A DNA stretch of 31,260 nucleotides from Xylophilus ampelinus. GTDB taxonomy: Bacteria; Pseudomonadota; Gammaproteobacteria; Burkholderiales; Burkholderiaceae_C. This document shows positions 22,104 through 28,972 of the stretch, one piece after another; the first letter of the stretch is position 1, and each line of letters starts with the position of its first letter. The translations under genes and the position numbers were made by a program. The notes under the pieces are model-generated. The model was given only the letters and a program-made list of their open reading frames with translations, was not told where the DNA came from and ran no database searches. The stretch is from assembly GCF_901875635.1 (NCBI RefSeq), contig NZ_CABFMN010000124.1:1-31260 (forward strand). The letters are read 5' to 3'.

Positions 22104-22116
22104 GCAATATAGTGCA
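22085..22116 (+). promoter_or_regulatory. boxR promoter with overlapping BoxR operator, site 2
   Basis: TCGCCA (22085-22090), 17 bp, then TATAGT (22108-22113) gives a plausible boxR promoter. The operator-like AGCAATATAGTGCA (22103-22116) covers the -10 completely and touches the -35 of the divergent ligase promoter, so one bound BoxR could control both directions. Confidence 0.6.
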
Positions 22117-22171
22117 TATCAGGTGTTAACCCTGAGCCGCACGAGAATCGGCGACCGTGACAAGGATTTCC

Positions 22172-23116
22172 ATGACTGAGCGCAACGAGGCGCTGCTGCG
22201 GGCGCAGGAGGAGGGCGCCGCGGCGGCCAACGAGCCCGACGAGGCGCGCGACGCGCTGCTGGCGGCCCTGGGCGAGCGGGTGCGCAGCCTGCGGGCGCGC
22301 CGCGGCCTGACGCGCAAGGCGGTGGCGCTGGCGGCCGGCGTGTCCGAGCGGCATCTGGCCAATCTCGAATACGGCATCGGCAACGCGTCCATCCTCGTGC
22401 TGCAGCAGGTGGCCGGTGCGCTGCACTGCTCGCTGGCCGAGCTGGTGGGCGACGTCACCACCAGCTCGCCCGAATGGCTGCTGATCCGCGAGCTGCTCGA
22501 GCACCGCGGCGAAGCCGACCTGCGCCGCGTGCGCGTCGCCATCGGCGAGCTGCTCGGCACGGCCGCGGTCGACCCGGCGCGCCACCGGCGCATCGCCCTC
22601 GTCGGGCTGCGCGGCGCGGGCAAGTCCACCCTCGGCCAGATGCTGGCCGACGACCTGGAGATGCCCTTCGTCGAGCTCAGCCGCGAGATCGAGAAGTTCG
22701 CGGGTTGCAGCGTGCGCGAGATCCACGACCTGTACGGCACCAACGCCTACCGCCGCTACGAGCGCCGCGCGCTGGAGGAAACGGTGCAGATCTACGGCGA
22801 GGTGGTCATCGCCACGCCCGGCGGCATCGTCTCCGACCCGGCCACCTTCAACGAGCTGCTCGCGCACTGCACCACCGTCTGGCTGCAGGCCGCGCCCGAG
22901 GAGCACATGGGCCGCGTGGCCGCCCAGGGCGACACCCGCCCGATGGCCGCCAGCCGCGAGGCGATGGACGACCTGCGCCGCATCCTGGACGGCCGCGCCG
23001 CCTTCTATTCGAAGGCCGACCTGCGCGTGGACACCAGCGGCAAGACCCTGCAGCAGGCCTTCGAGGCGCTGCGCACTACGGTGCGCGCGGCCATGGACGC
23101 CGAGTCCCCGCGCTGA
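22172..23116 (+). CDS. boxR: BoxR, benzoyl-CoA-responsive repressor (XRE HTH + shikimate-kinase-like domain)
   Basis: A 314-residue regulator of the BzdR/BoxR family. Residues about 34-92 form an XRE-type helix-turn-helix (LGERVRSLRARRGLTRKAVA, then SERHLANLEYGIG). A linker leads to a shikimate-kinase-like domain from about 140, with Walker A GLRGAGKST at 145-153, FVELSREIEKFAG and the lid region TRPMAASREAMDDL. In this family the kinase-like domain binds benzoyl-CoA or a related thioester and releases the DNA. The ATG at 22172 has AAGGA at 22162-22166; a GTG at 22157 in frame is less likely. It is divergent from the DUF4863 gene and 136 bp upstream of boxC, which has its own promoter. Confidence 0.96.
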   Translation: MTERNEALLRAQEEGAAAANEPDEARDALLAALGERVRSLRARRGLTRKAVALAAGVSERHLANLEYGIGNASILVLQQVAGALHCSLAELVGDVTTSSPEWLLIRELLEHRGEADLRRVRVAIGELLGTAAVDPARHRRIALVGLRGAGKSTLGQMLADDLEMPFVELSREIEKFAGCSVREIHDLYGTNAYRRYERRALEETVQIYGEVVIATPGGIVSDPATFNELLAHCTTVWLQAAPEEHMGRVAAQGDTRPMAASREAMDDLRRILDGRAAFYSKADLRVDTSGKTLQQAFEALRTTVRAAMDAESPR

Positions 23117-23162
23117 CCCGGCGGGCCCGCAACCCCTCGTCACAAAAACAGCCGCCCCGGGG

Positions 23163-23191
23163 TTGACGCGTCCGTGAACATGCATGATGAT
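23163..23191 (+). promoter_or_regulatory. boxC promoter
   Basis: TTGACG (23163-23168) and GATGAT (23186-23191) are 17 bp apart. The -10 lies inside the inverted repeat at 23178-23197, as expected for a promoter repressed by BoxR. Confidence 0.6.
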
Positions 23192-23197
23192 GCATGT
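23178..23197. promoter_or_regulatory. Candidate BoxR operator at boxC, site A
   Basis: ACATGCAT and ATGCATGT are perfect 8-bp inverted arms around GATG, and the site also contains TGCA-N6-TGCA (23181-23194), the same spacing as the boxR-side sites. It overlaps the -10. Confidence 0.6.
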
Positions 23198-23204
23198 CAT
23201 GGAT

Positions 23205-23226
23205 GAAGCAAAGTGCATTTTGCTTC
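23205..23226. promoter_or_regulatory. Candidate BoxR operator at boxC, site B
   Basis: GAAGCAAA (23205-23212) and TTTGCTTC (23219-23226) are perfect arms around GTGCAT, so the 22-bp site is a palindrome centred on TGCA with one mismatched pair. It lies downstream of the promoter, between the transcription start and the boxC ribosome binding site. Confidence 0.6.
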
Positions 23227-23252
23227 CGGTTCAAGCCCCACAGGAGACTTGC

Positions 23253-24926
23253 ATGAGCGACACCGCCCAGACGACCGGCCCCGCCGTCGACTACCGCACC
23301 GACCCGACGCAGTACCGGCACTGGTCACTCGCCGTCGAAGGGCCCGTGGCCCGCCTGTCGCTGGACATCGCCGAGGACGGCGGCATCCGCCCCGGCTACA
23401 AGCTCAAGCTCAACAGCTACGACCTGGGCGTGGACATCGAGTTGGCCGACGCGCTCAACCGCATCCGCTTCGAGCACCCGCAGGTGCGATCGGTCATCGT
23501 CACCAGCGCCAAGGACCGCATCTTCTGCTCGGGCGCCAACATCTTCATGCTGGGCGTGTCCAGCCACGCCTGGAAGGTGAACTTCTGCAAGTTCACCAAC
23601 GAGACGCGCAACGGCATCGAGGACTCGTCGAAGCACTCGGGCCTGAAGTTCCTCGCGGCCGTGAACGGCGCCTGCGCCGGCGGCGGCTACGAACTGGCCC
23701 TGGCCTGCGACGAGATCATGCTGGTGGACGACCGCTCGTCCTCCGTCTCGCTGCCCGAGGTGCCGCTCCTGGGCGTGCTGCCCGGCACCGGCGGCCTGAC
23801 CCGCGTGACCGACAAGCGCCACGTGCGCCACGACCTGGCCGACATCTTCTGCACCAGCGTCGAAGGCGTGCGCGGCCAGCGTGCCGTGGACTGGCGCCTG
23901 GTCGACGCGATCGCCAAGCCGGCGCAGTTCGGCGCCGCCGTGCAGGAGCGCGCCCTGAAGCTCGCCGAAGGCAGCCACCGCCCGGCCGATGCGAAGGGCG
24001 TCGCGCTGCCTCGCCTCGAGCGCGAGGACAGCGCCGACGGCCTGCGCTATGCGCACGTCGAGGTCGCCATCGACCGCGCCAAGCGCACCGCCACGCTCAC
24101 GCTGAAGGCGCCCGAAGGTGCGCAGCCTACCGACCTCGCCGGCATCGAAGCCGCAGGCGCTGCCTGGTGGCCGCTCGCACTGGCGCGCCAGCTCGACGAC
24201 GCCATCCTGCACCTGCGCACCAACGAGCTGGACATCGGCACCTGGCTGCTCAAGACGCGCGGCGATGCGCAGGCCGTGCTGGCCGCCGATGCGCTGATGC
24301 TGGCCCACCAGGACCACTGGTTCGTGCGCGAAACCCTCGGCGCGCTGCGCCGCAGCTTCGCGCGGTTGGACGTCTCGTCGCGCAGCCTGTTCGCGCTGGT
24401 CGATGAAGGATCGTGTTTCGCGGGGTTGTTCGCCGAACTGGCCTTCGCCGCCGACCGCACGTACATGCTGGCCCTGCCCGACGCCCCCGAGAAGGCGCCC
24501 AGGCTCGTGCTCGACGAATTCAGCTTCGGTCTGCTGCCCATGGTCAACGACCAGAGCCGCCTGCAGCGCCGCTTCTACGACGAAAGCGCGCCGATGGAAG
24601 CTGCACGCGCCGCCGCCGGAAAGCCCGTCGATGCCGACGAGGCCGTGACGCTGGGCCTGGTGACCATGGCGCCCGACGACATCGACTGGGACGACGAGCT
24701 GCGCATCGCCATCGAGGAGCGCGCCGCCATGTCGCCCGACGCCCTGACCGGCCTGGAAGCCAACCTGCGCTTCGCCAGCCGGGAGAACATGGCCACCCGC
24801 ATCTTCGGCCGCCTCACCGCCTGGCAGAACTGGATCTTCCAGCGCCCCAACGCCGTCGGCGACAAGGGCGCCCTCAAGGTCTACGGCACGGGCCAGAAGG
24901 CTGGCTTCGACCTCAACCGCGTGTAG
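23253..24926 (+). CDS. boxC: BoxC, 2,3-epoxybenzoyl-CoA dihydrolase (ring-opening)
   Basis: A 557-residue enzyme, the usual BoxC length, that hydrolyses and opens 2,3-epoxybenzoyl-CoA to 3,4-dehydroadipyl-CoA semialdehyde and formate. The N-terminal half has a crotonase fold, with DRIFCSGANIFMLGVSSHAW and VNGACAGGGYELALACDEIM providing the oxyanion-hole segments, then SVSLPEVPLLGVLPGTGGLT. A second crotonase-like half (about 290-557) includes EGSCFAGLFAELAFAADRTY and ends KVYGTGQKAGFDLNRV. The ATG at 23253 is fixed by AGGAG at 23242-23246. boxB follows after a long palindromic repeat. Confidence 0.96.
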   Translation: MSDTAQTTGPAVDYRTDPTQYRHWSLAVEGPVARLSLDIAEDGGIRPGYKLKLNSYDLGVDIELADALNRIRFEHPQVRSVIVTSAKDRIFCSGANIFMLGVSSHAWKVNFCKFTNETRNGIEDSSKHSGLKFLAAVNGACAGGGYELALACDEIMLVDDRSSSVSLPEVPLLGVLPGTGGLTRVTDKRHVRHDLADIFCTSVEGVRGQRAVDWRLVDAIAKPAQFGAAVQERALKLAEGSHRPADAKGVALPRLEREDSADGLRYAHVEVAIDRAKRTATLTLKAPEGAQPTDLAGIEAAGAAWWPLALARQLDDAILHLRTNELDIGTWLLKTRGDAQAVLAADALMLAHQDHWFVRETLGALRRSFARLDVSSRSLFALVDEGSCFAGLFAELAFAADRTYMLALPDAPEKAPRLVLDEFSFGLLPMVNDQSRLQRRFYDESAPMEAARAAAGKPVDADEAVTLGLVTMAPDDIDWDDELRIAIEERAAMSPDALTGLEANLRFASRENMATRIFGRLTAWQNWIFQRPNAVGDKGALKVYGTGQKAGFDLNRV

Positions 24927-24947
24927 ACGCGAAGAGAAACCCAACAC

Positions 24948-25066
24948 GGACAGCCGAACGCAGAGGGCGCAAAGACCACGCAAAGGGCGCAGAAGGAAGC
25001 CAGAAGAATTTTGGTTTTCTTCTGCGTCCTCTGCGAACCCTCCGCGCCCTCTGCGTTCGGCTGTCC
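24948..25066. repeat. Long palindromic repeat between boxC and boxB
   Basis: This is the second copy of the family at 16701. The left arm begins GGACAGCCGAACGCAGAGGG (24948) and the right arm ends CCCTCTGCGTTCGGCTGTCC (25066), so the terminal 20 bases are exact reverse complements. Inner arms carry mismatches and the loop is AT-rich. It begins 21 bp after the boxC stop and ends about 20 bp before the boxB ribosome binding site, so it is carried in the box mRNA. Confidence 0.92.
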
Positions 25067-25098
25067 GATCCCGAATTCCGTCACCCCAAGGATCCGCC

Positions 25099-26526
25099 AT
25101 GAGCAGCATCAACTACAGCGAGAAGATCCCGAACAACGTCAACCTGGCCGAGGACCGCACGCTGCAGCGCGCGCTCGAGGGCTGGCAGCCGAACTTCATC
25201 AACTGGTGGGACGACGTGGGCCCCGAGGGTTCGACGAACTACGACGTCTACCTGCGCACGGCGGTGAGCGTCGACCCGCAGGGCTGGGCGCAGTTCGGCC
25301 ACGTCAAGATGCGCGACTACCGCTGGGGCATCTTCCTGAACCCCGGTGACGCCAACCGCGAGATCCACTTCGGCGACCACAAGGGCGAGAAGGCCTGGCA
25401 GGACGTGCCCGGCGAGCACCGCGCCAACCTGCGCCGCATCATCGTCACGCAGGGCGACACCGAGCCTGCCTCGGTCGAGCAGCAGCGCCACCTGGGCCTG
25501 ACGGCGCCGTCGATGTACGACCTGCGCAACCTGTTCCAGATCAACGTGGAAGAGGGCCGCCACCTGTGGGCCATGGTCTACCTGCTGCACAAGCACTTCG
25601 GCCGCGACGGCCGCGAGGAGGCCGAGGCGCTGCTCGAACGCCAGAGCGGCGACGAGAACAACCCCCGCATCCTGGGCGCGTTCAACGAGAAGACGCCGGA
25701 CTGGCTGAGCTTCTTCATGTTCACCTACTTCACCGACCGCGACGGCAAGTTCCAGCTGTCGGCGTTGGCCGAGTCCGCCTTCGACCCGCTGGCGCGCACG
25801 ACCAAGTTCATGCTCACCGAAGAGGCGCACCACATGTTCGTGGGCGAGTCGGGCGTGAGCCGCGTGGTGGCCCGCACCTGCCAGGTGATGAACGAGCTCA
25901 AGACCGACGATGCGGCCAAGATCCGCGCCGCCGGCGCGATCGACCTGGAGACGGTGCAGCGCTACCTGAACTTCCACTACTCGGTCACCATCGACCTCTT
26001 CGGCGCCGACCAGTCGAGCAACGCCGCCACCTTCTACAGCTCGGGCCTGAAGGGCCGCTACGAAGAGGGCAAGCGCACCGACGACCACGTGCTCAAGGGC
26101 CAGACCTACAGGGTGCTGGAAGTGAGGGACGGCCAGCTCGTCGAGAAGGAAGTGCCGATGCTCAACGCCCTGAACGAGGTGCTGCGCGACGACTTCATCA
26201 AGGACTCGGTGGCCGGCGTCGGCCGCTGGAACAAGGTGATCGAGAAGGCCGGCATCCCCTTCCGGCTCACGGTGCCGCACAAGGCCTTCAACCGCCAGAT
26301 CGGCGCGCTGGCCGGCATCCGCATGTCGCCCGACGGTCGCGTGGTGAACGAGGCCGAGTGGAACGCGAAGAAGGGCGAATGGCTGCCCACCGACGAGGAC
26401 CGCGCCTTCGTGGCCTCGCTCATGGGCCGCGTGGTCGAGCCCGGCAAGTTCGCGAACTGGATCGCGCCGCCGGTGATGGGCATCAACCGCCAGCCGGTGG
26501 ACTTCGAATATGTAAGATTTGGCTGA
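25099..26526 (+). CDS. boxB: BoxB, benzoyl-CoA 2,3-epoxidase oxygenase component
   Basis: A 475-residue di-iron enzyme that epoxidises benzoyl-CoA with O2, receiving electrons from BoxA. Likely metal ligands, by analogy with the known BoxB structure, are Glu152 and His155 (in VEEGRHLW), Asp213 (YFTDRDG), and Glu242 and His245 (TEEAHHMF). NPGDANREIHFGDHKGEKAW is strongly conserved in BoxB. The gene has a good AAGGA at 25088-25092. Its end is followed by a 3'-side hairpin repeat before boxA. Confidence 0.97.
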   Translation: MSSINYSEKIPNNVNLAEDRTLQRALEGWQPNFINWWDDVGPEGSTNYDVYLRTAVSVDPQGWAQFGHVKMRDYRWGIFLNPGDANREIHFGDHKGEKAWQDVPGEHRANLRRIIVTQGDTEPASVEQQRHLGLTAPSMYDLRNLFQINVEEGRHLWAMVYLLHKHFGRDGREEAEALLERQSGDENNPRILGAFNEKTPDWLSFFMFTYFTDRDGKFQLSALAESAFDPLARTTKFMLTEEAHHMFVGESGVSRVVARTCQVMNELKTDDAAKIRAAGAIDLETVQRYLNFHYSVTIDLFGADQSSNAATFYSSGLKGRYEEGKRTDDHVLKGQTYRVLEVRDGQLVEKEVPMLNALNEVLRDDFIKDSVAGVGRWNKVIEKAGIPFRLTVPHKAFNRQIGALAGIRMSPDGRVVNEAEWNAKKGEWLPTDEDRAFVASLMGRVVEPGKFANWIAPPVMGINRQPVDFEYVRFG

Positions 26527-26529
26527 GCA

Positions 26530-26595
26530 ATTTCTTGAAGAAAAAGAGGCCATCGCGCCCGATTGCCGGGCGCAACCAGCTATCAAATCGATAGT
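26530..26595. repeat. Hairpin repeat between boxB and boxA
   Basis: GCGCCCG (26555-26561) and CGGGCGC (26567-26573) form a perfect 7-bp stem with ATTGC loop. Upstream is TTTCTTGAAGAAAAAGAGGC and downstream CAGCTATCAAATCGATAG, with an inner CTATC/GATAG inverted repeat. The layout of an A-rich 5' part, variable hairpin and AGCTATCAAA end resembles, from memory, a hairpin repeat common in Comamonadaceae intergenic DNA. The boxA AAGGAG follows directly at 26596. Confidence 0.55.
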
Positions 26596-26607
26596 AAGGA
26601 GAACACG

Positions 26608-27885
26608 ATGGACATGGCCGTGAACGAGTCGGTGATCCAGCAGCACCTGATCGACCCCGAGATCTGCATCCGCTGCAACACCTGCGAGGCCACCTGCCCG
26701 ATCGGCGCCATCACGCACGACGACCGCAACTACGTCGTCAAGGCCGACGTGTGCAACGGCTGCATGGCCTGCATCTCGCCCTGCCCGACGGGCTCGATCG
26801 ACAACTGGCGCACGATGCCCAGGGCGCGCGCGTACTCGATCGAGGAGCAGCTGACGTGGGACGAGCTGCCGGCCGAACTCACGCCCGAGCAGCTGGCCGA
26901 GGCGGGCGTGCCCGCGGACGCCGAAGCCGCGCCCGCAGCCGCCGCGCCGGCCCCCGTGGCCGAAGCCGAGCCCGGCACCGTGCCCTTCAACTCCGCGAGC
27001 TACGGTGCCACGCGCCCGCCCTGGTCGGCCGCGCACGCCTACACCAACCTGCATGCGCCCAAGAGCCCCGTCACCGCCACCGTGACCGGCAACTTCAACT
27101 GCACCGAGGCGGGCTTCGACAGCGAGACGCACCACGTCGTGCTCGACTTCGGCGCCATGCCCTTCCCGGTGCTCGAAGGCCAGTCGATCGGCATCGTCCC
27201 GCCCGGCACCGACGCGCTGGGCCGCGCGCACCAGCCGCGCCAGTATTCGGTGGCCAGCGCCCGCAACGGCGAACGGCCGGGCTACAACAACCTGTCGCTC
27301 ACCGTGAAGCGCGTGACCGAGGACCACCAGGGCCAGCCCGTGCGCGGCATCTGCTCCAACTACGTGTGCGACCTGAAGGTCGGCGACACGGTGCAGGTGG
27401 TCGGCCCCTTCGGCAGCAGCTTCCTGATGCCGAACCATCCGAAGTCGCACATCGTGATGATCTGCACCGGCACCGGCAGCGCGCCCATGCGGGCCATGAC
27501 CGAGTGGCGCCGGCGTCTAAGGAAGAGCGGCAAGTTCGAGGGCGGCAAGCTGATGCTCTTCTTCGGCGCGCGCACCCAGCAGGAACTGCCGTACTTCGGC
27601 CCGCTGCAGTCGCTGCCCAAGGACTTCATCGACATCAACCTCGCCTTCTCGCGCACGCCCGGCCAGCCCAAGACCTACGTGCAGGACCGCCTGCGCGAGC
27701 GTGCGGCCGACCTGGTCGCGCTGCTCAAGGACGGCGCGAGCCACTTCTACGTCTGCGGCTTGAAGAGCATGGAGGAGGGCGTGGTCATGGCGCTGCGCGA
27801 CGTGGCCAACGAGGGCGGGCTGGACTGGGAAGCGGTCGCGGCGCAGCTCAAGCGCGAGGGGCGTCTCCACCTGGAGACCTACTGA
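26608..27885 (+). CDS. boxA: BoxA, benzoyl-CoA epoxidase reductase component
   Basis: A 425-residue NADPH-dependent reductase feeding BoxB. The N-terminus has two [4Fe-4S] motifs: C20-x2-C23-x2-C26-x3-C30 ([12 protein letters not shown]) and C49-x2-C52-x2-C55-x3-C59 ([12 protein letters not shown]). A Pro/Ala-rich linker (about 88-130) leads to the ferredoxin-NADP reductase-like domain, with [11 protein letters not shown] binding FAD and [14 protein letters not shown] binding NADPH, and ends [14 protein letters not shown]. The ATG at 26608 has AAGGAG at 26596-26601. It is the last of the box genes here. The expected semialdehyde dehydrogenase (boxD) does not follow. Confidence 0.97.
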   Translation: MDMAVNESVIQQHLIDPEICIRCNTCEATCPIGAITHDDRNYVVKADVCNGCMACISPCPTGSIDNWRTMPRARAYSIEEQLTWDELPAELTPEQLAEAGVPADAEAAPAAAAPAPVAEAEPGTVPFNSASYGATRPPWSAAHAYTNLHAPKSPVTATVTGNFNCTEAGFDSETHHVVLDFGAMPFPVLEGQSIGIVPPGTDALGRAHQPRQYSVASARNGERPGYNNLSLTVKRVTEDHQGQPVRGICSNYVCDLKVGDTVQVVGPFGSSFLMPNHPKSHIVMICTGTGSAPMRAMTEWRRRLRKSGKFEGGKLMLFFGARTQQELPYFGPLQSLPKDFIDINLAFSRTPGQPKTYVQDRLRERAADLVALLKDGASHFYVCGLKSMEEGVVMALRDVANEGGLDWEAVAAQLKREGRLHLETY

Positions 27886-27988
27886 TCCGGTCGGAGGCTA
27901 TGGCCGGCATAGGCAGCACCTGCTGGGCAGGCGGGCGACGCTGCGGGACACTCCGGGCCTTGCCTTCCCGACGCCCAGGAGCCCCCCG

Positions 27989-28315
27989 ATGACAGCCGCC
28001 GCCACCACCGCCTTCCCCGCGCCCATCGCCGAAGCCTCGATGCCGCGCTTCGCCGATTTCGAGGCCGACGTCCGCGCGCGCGGCTTCGACGAGGTGGCCG
28101 AGCGCGTGTGGGAGGCGGGCACGCAGGTCGCCGTGCACGGCCATCCGTTCGCGGTCGAGGCGCTGATGGTGCAAGGCGAACTCACGCTCACCATCGACGA
28201 CGAGAGCCGTGTGCTGCATCGCGGCGACCGTTTCGTCCTCACGGCCGACCAGCCCCATGCCGAACGGTACGGCCCCGAAGGCGCCACCTACTGGGCCGCG
28301 CGACGGCACGGATGA
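27989..28315 (+). CDS. Small cupin-domain protein
   Basis: A 108-residue single-cupin protein. The conserved turn HGHPFAVEALMVQGELTLTI and the second motif GDRFVLTADQPHAERYGPEG provide histidines and a Glu for a likely metal site. AGGAG stands about 7 bp before the ATG at 27989. It begins 103 bp after boxA, with no recognisable promoter in between, so read-through is possible. Its stop overlaps the start of the next gene (ATGA), so the two proteins are translationally coupled. The activity is unknown. Confidence 0.8.
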   Translation: MTAAATTAFPAPIAEASMPRFADFEADVRARGFDEVAERVWEAGTQVAVHGHPFAVEALMVQGELTLTIDDESRVLHRGDRFVLTADQPHAERYGPEGATYWAARRHG

Positions 28316-28746
28316 AGTTCGCTGACTTCTTCGCCGGCCAGGTCATCGAGGCCGGCCCGCACATGGTCACCGAGGAAGAGCTCGTCGGCTTCGCCCGCCA
28401 GTGGGACGCGCAGTGGTTCCACACCGATGCGCAGGCGGCGGCCCAAGGCGTGTTCGGCGGTCTCATCGCCAGCGGATGGCACACCTGCGCGATCGCCATG
28501 CGGCTGGTGGTGCAGGCTGCGCTCGACGGGTCCGAGTCCTTTGCCTCGCCGGGCATCGACCACATCCGCTGGGCTCGGCCGGTACGTCCTGGAGACGCCC
28601 TGCGGTTGCGCGCCGAGGTGCTCGAGGCACGCCGCTCCGACACCCGTGCGCGGCTGGGCATCCTGCGCTGGCGCTGGCAGCTTTTCAATCAGCACCAGGC
28701 AGAGGTGCTTGACGCCACGGTGACCAGCCTGTTCCGGCTTCGTTGA
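28312..28746 (+). CDS. MaoC-like dehydratase (R-specific enoyl-CoA hydratase type)
   Basis: A 144-residue hot-dog-fold protein. Asp32 and His37 (WDAQWFHTD) have the 5-residue spacing of the catalytic pair in R-specific enoyl-CoA hydratases such as PhaJ. FGGLIASGWHTCAIAM and IDHIRWARPVRPGDALRLRA are typical family segments. Its ATG overlaps the cupin stop. A hydratase beside a pathway producing dehydroadipyl-CoA could act on an unsaturated CoA intermediate, but PHA metabolism is an equally common setting. A GC hairpin (28772-28791) follows. Confidence 0.87.
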   Translation: MKFADFFAGQVIEAGPHMVTEEELVGFARQWDAQWFHTDAQAAAQGVFGGLIASGWHTCAIAMRLVVQAALDGSESFASPGIDHIRWARPVRPGDALRLRAEVLEARRSDTRARLGILRWRWQLFNQHQAEVLDATVTSLFRLR

Positions 28747-28771
28747 AGCGCGGACCGCGCAGTGTTGCGCG

Positions 28772-28791
28772 GGCGCCGCGTACCCGGCGCC
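28772..28791. terminator. GC hairpin after the cupin-maoC pair
   Basis: GGCGCCG and CGGCGCC pair perfectly around a 6-nt loop, 26 bp after the MaoC stop. No T-run follows, so it is at most a Rho-assisted or stabilising structure. The remaining 28747-28972 holds no gene I can support; 28850-28880 is AT-richer and could carry the autotransporter promoter, but no good -35/-10 pair was found. Confidence 0.35.
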
Positions 28792-28972
28792 GGAAATCGC
28801 TCGAATTGAGGAGAACGCAACGCTGGGGCCAGCGGGGATGGCGGCCCGTTGCCCTGAATTGTTCACTTTGGTTTACAAATAGCGCAGGGCACGCTCCCGC
28901 TCGGCGGTATGCGGGCAGGGTTGCGGGGTGCGGGAGGGCGTGCCCGGCATTCAATCAAGCAGGGAGGTCAAC

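Noticed and set aside
23131..23164. Terminator after boxR (AACCCC ... GGGGTT)
   Set aside because: The loop is about 20 nt, the stem is only 6 bp, and no T-run follows.
25081..27450. Long minus-strand frame opposite boxB and boxA
   Set aside because: Shadow of the box genes, with low-complexity His/Arg/Gly/Val composition and no domain; both plus-strand genes have full-length motifs and ribosome binding sites.
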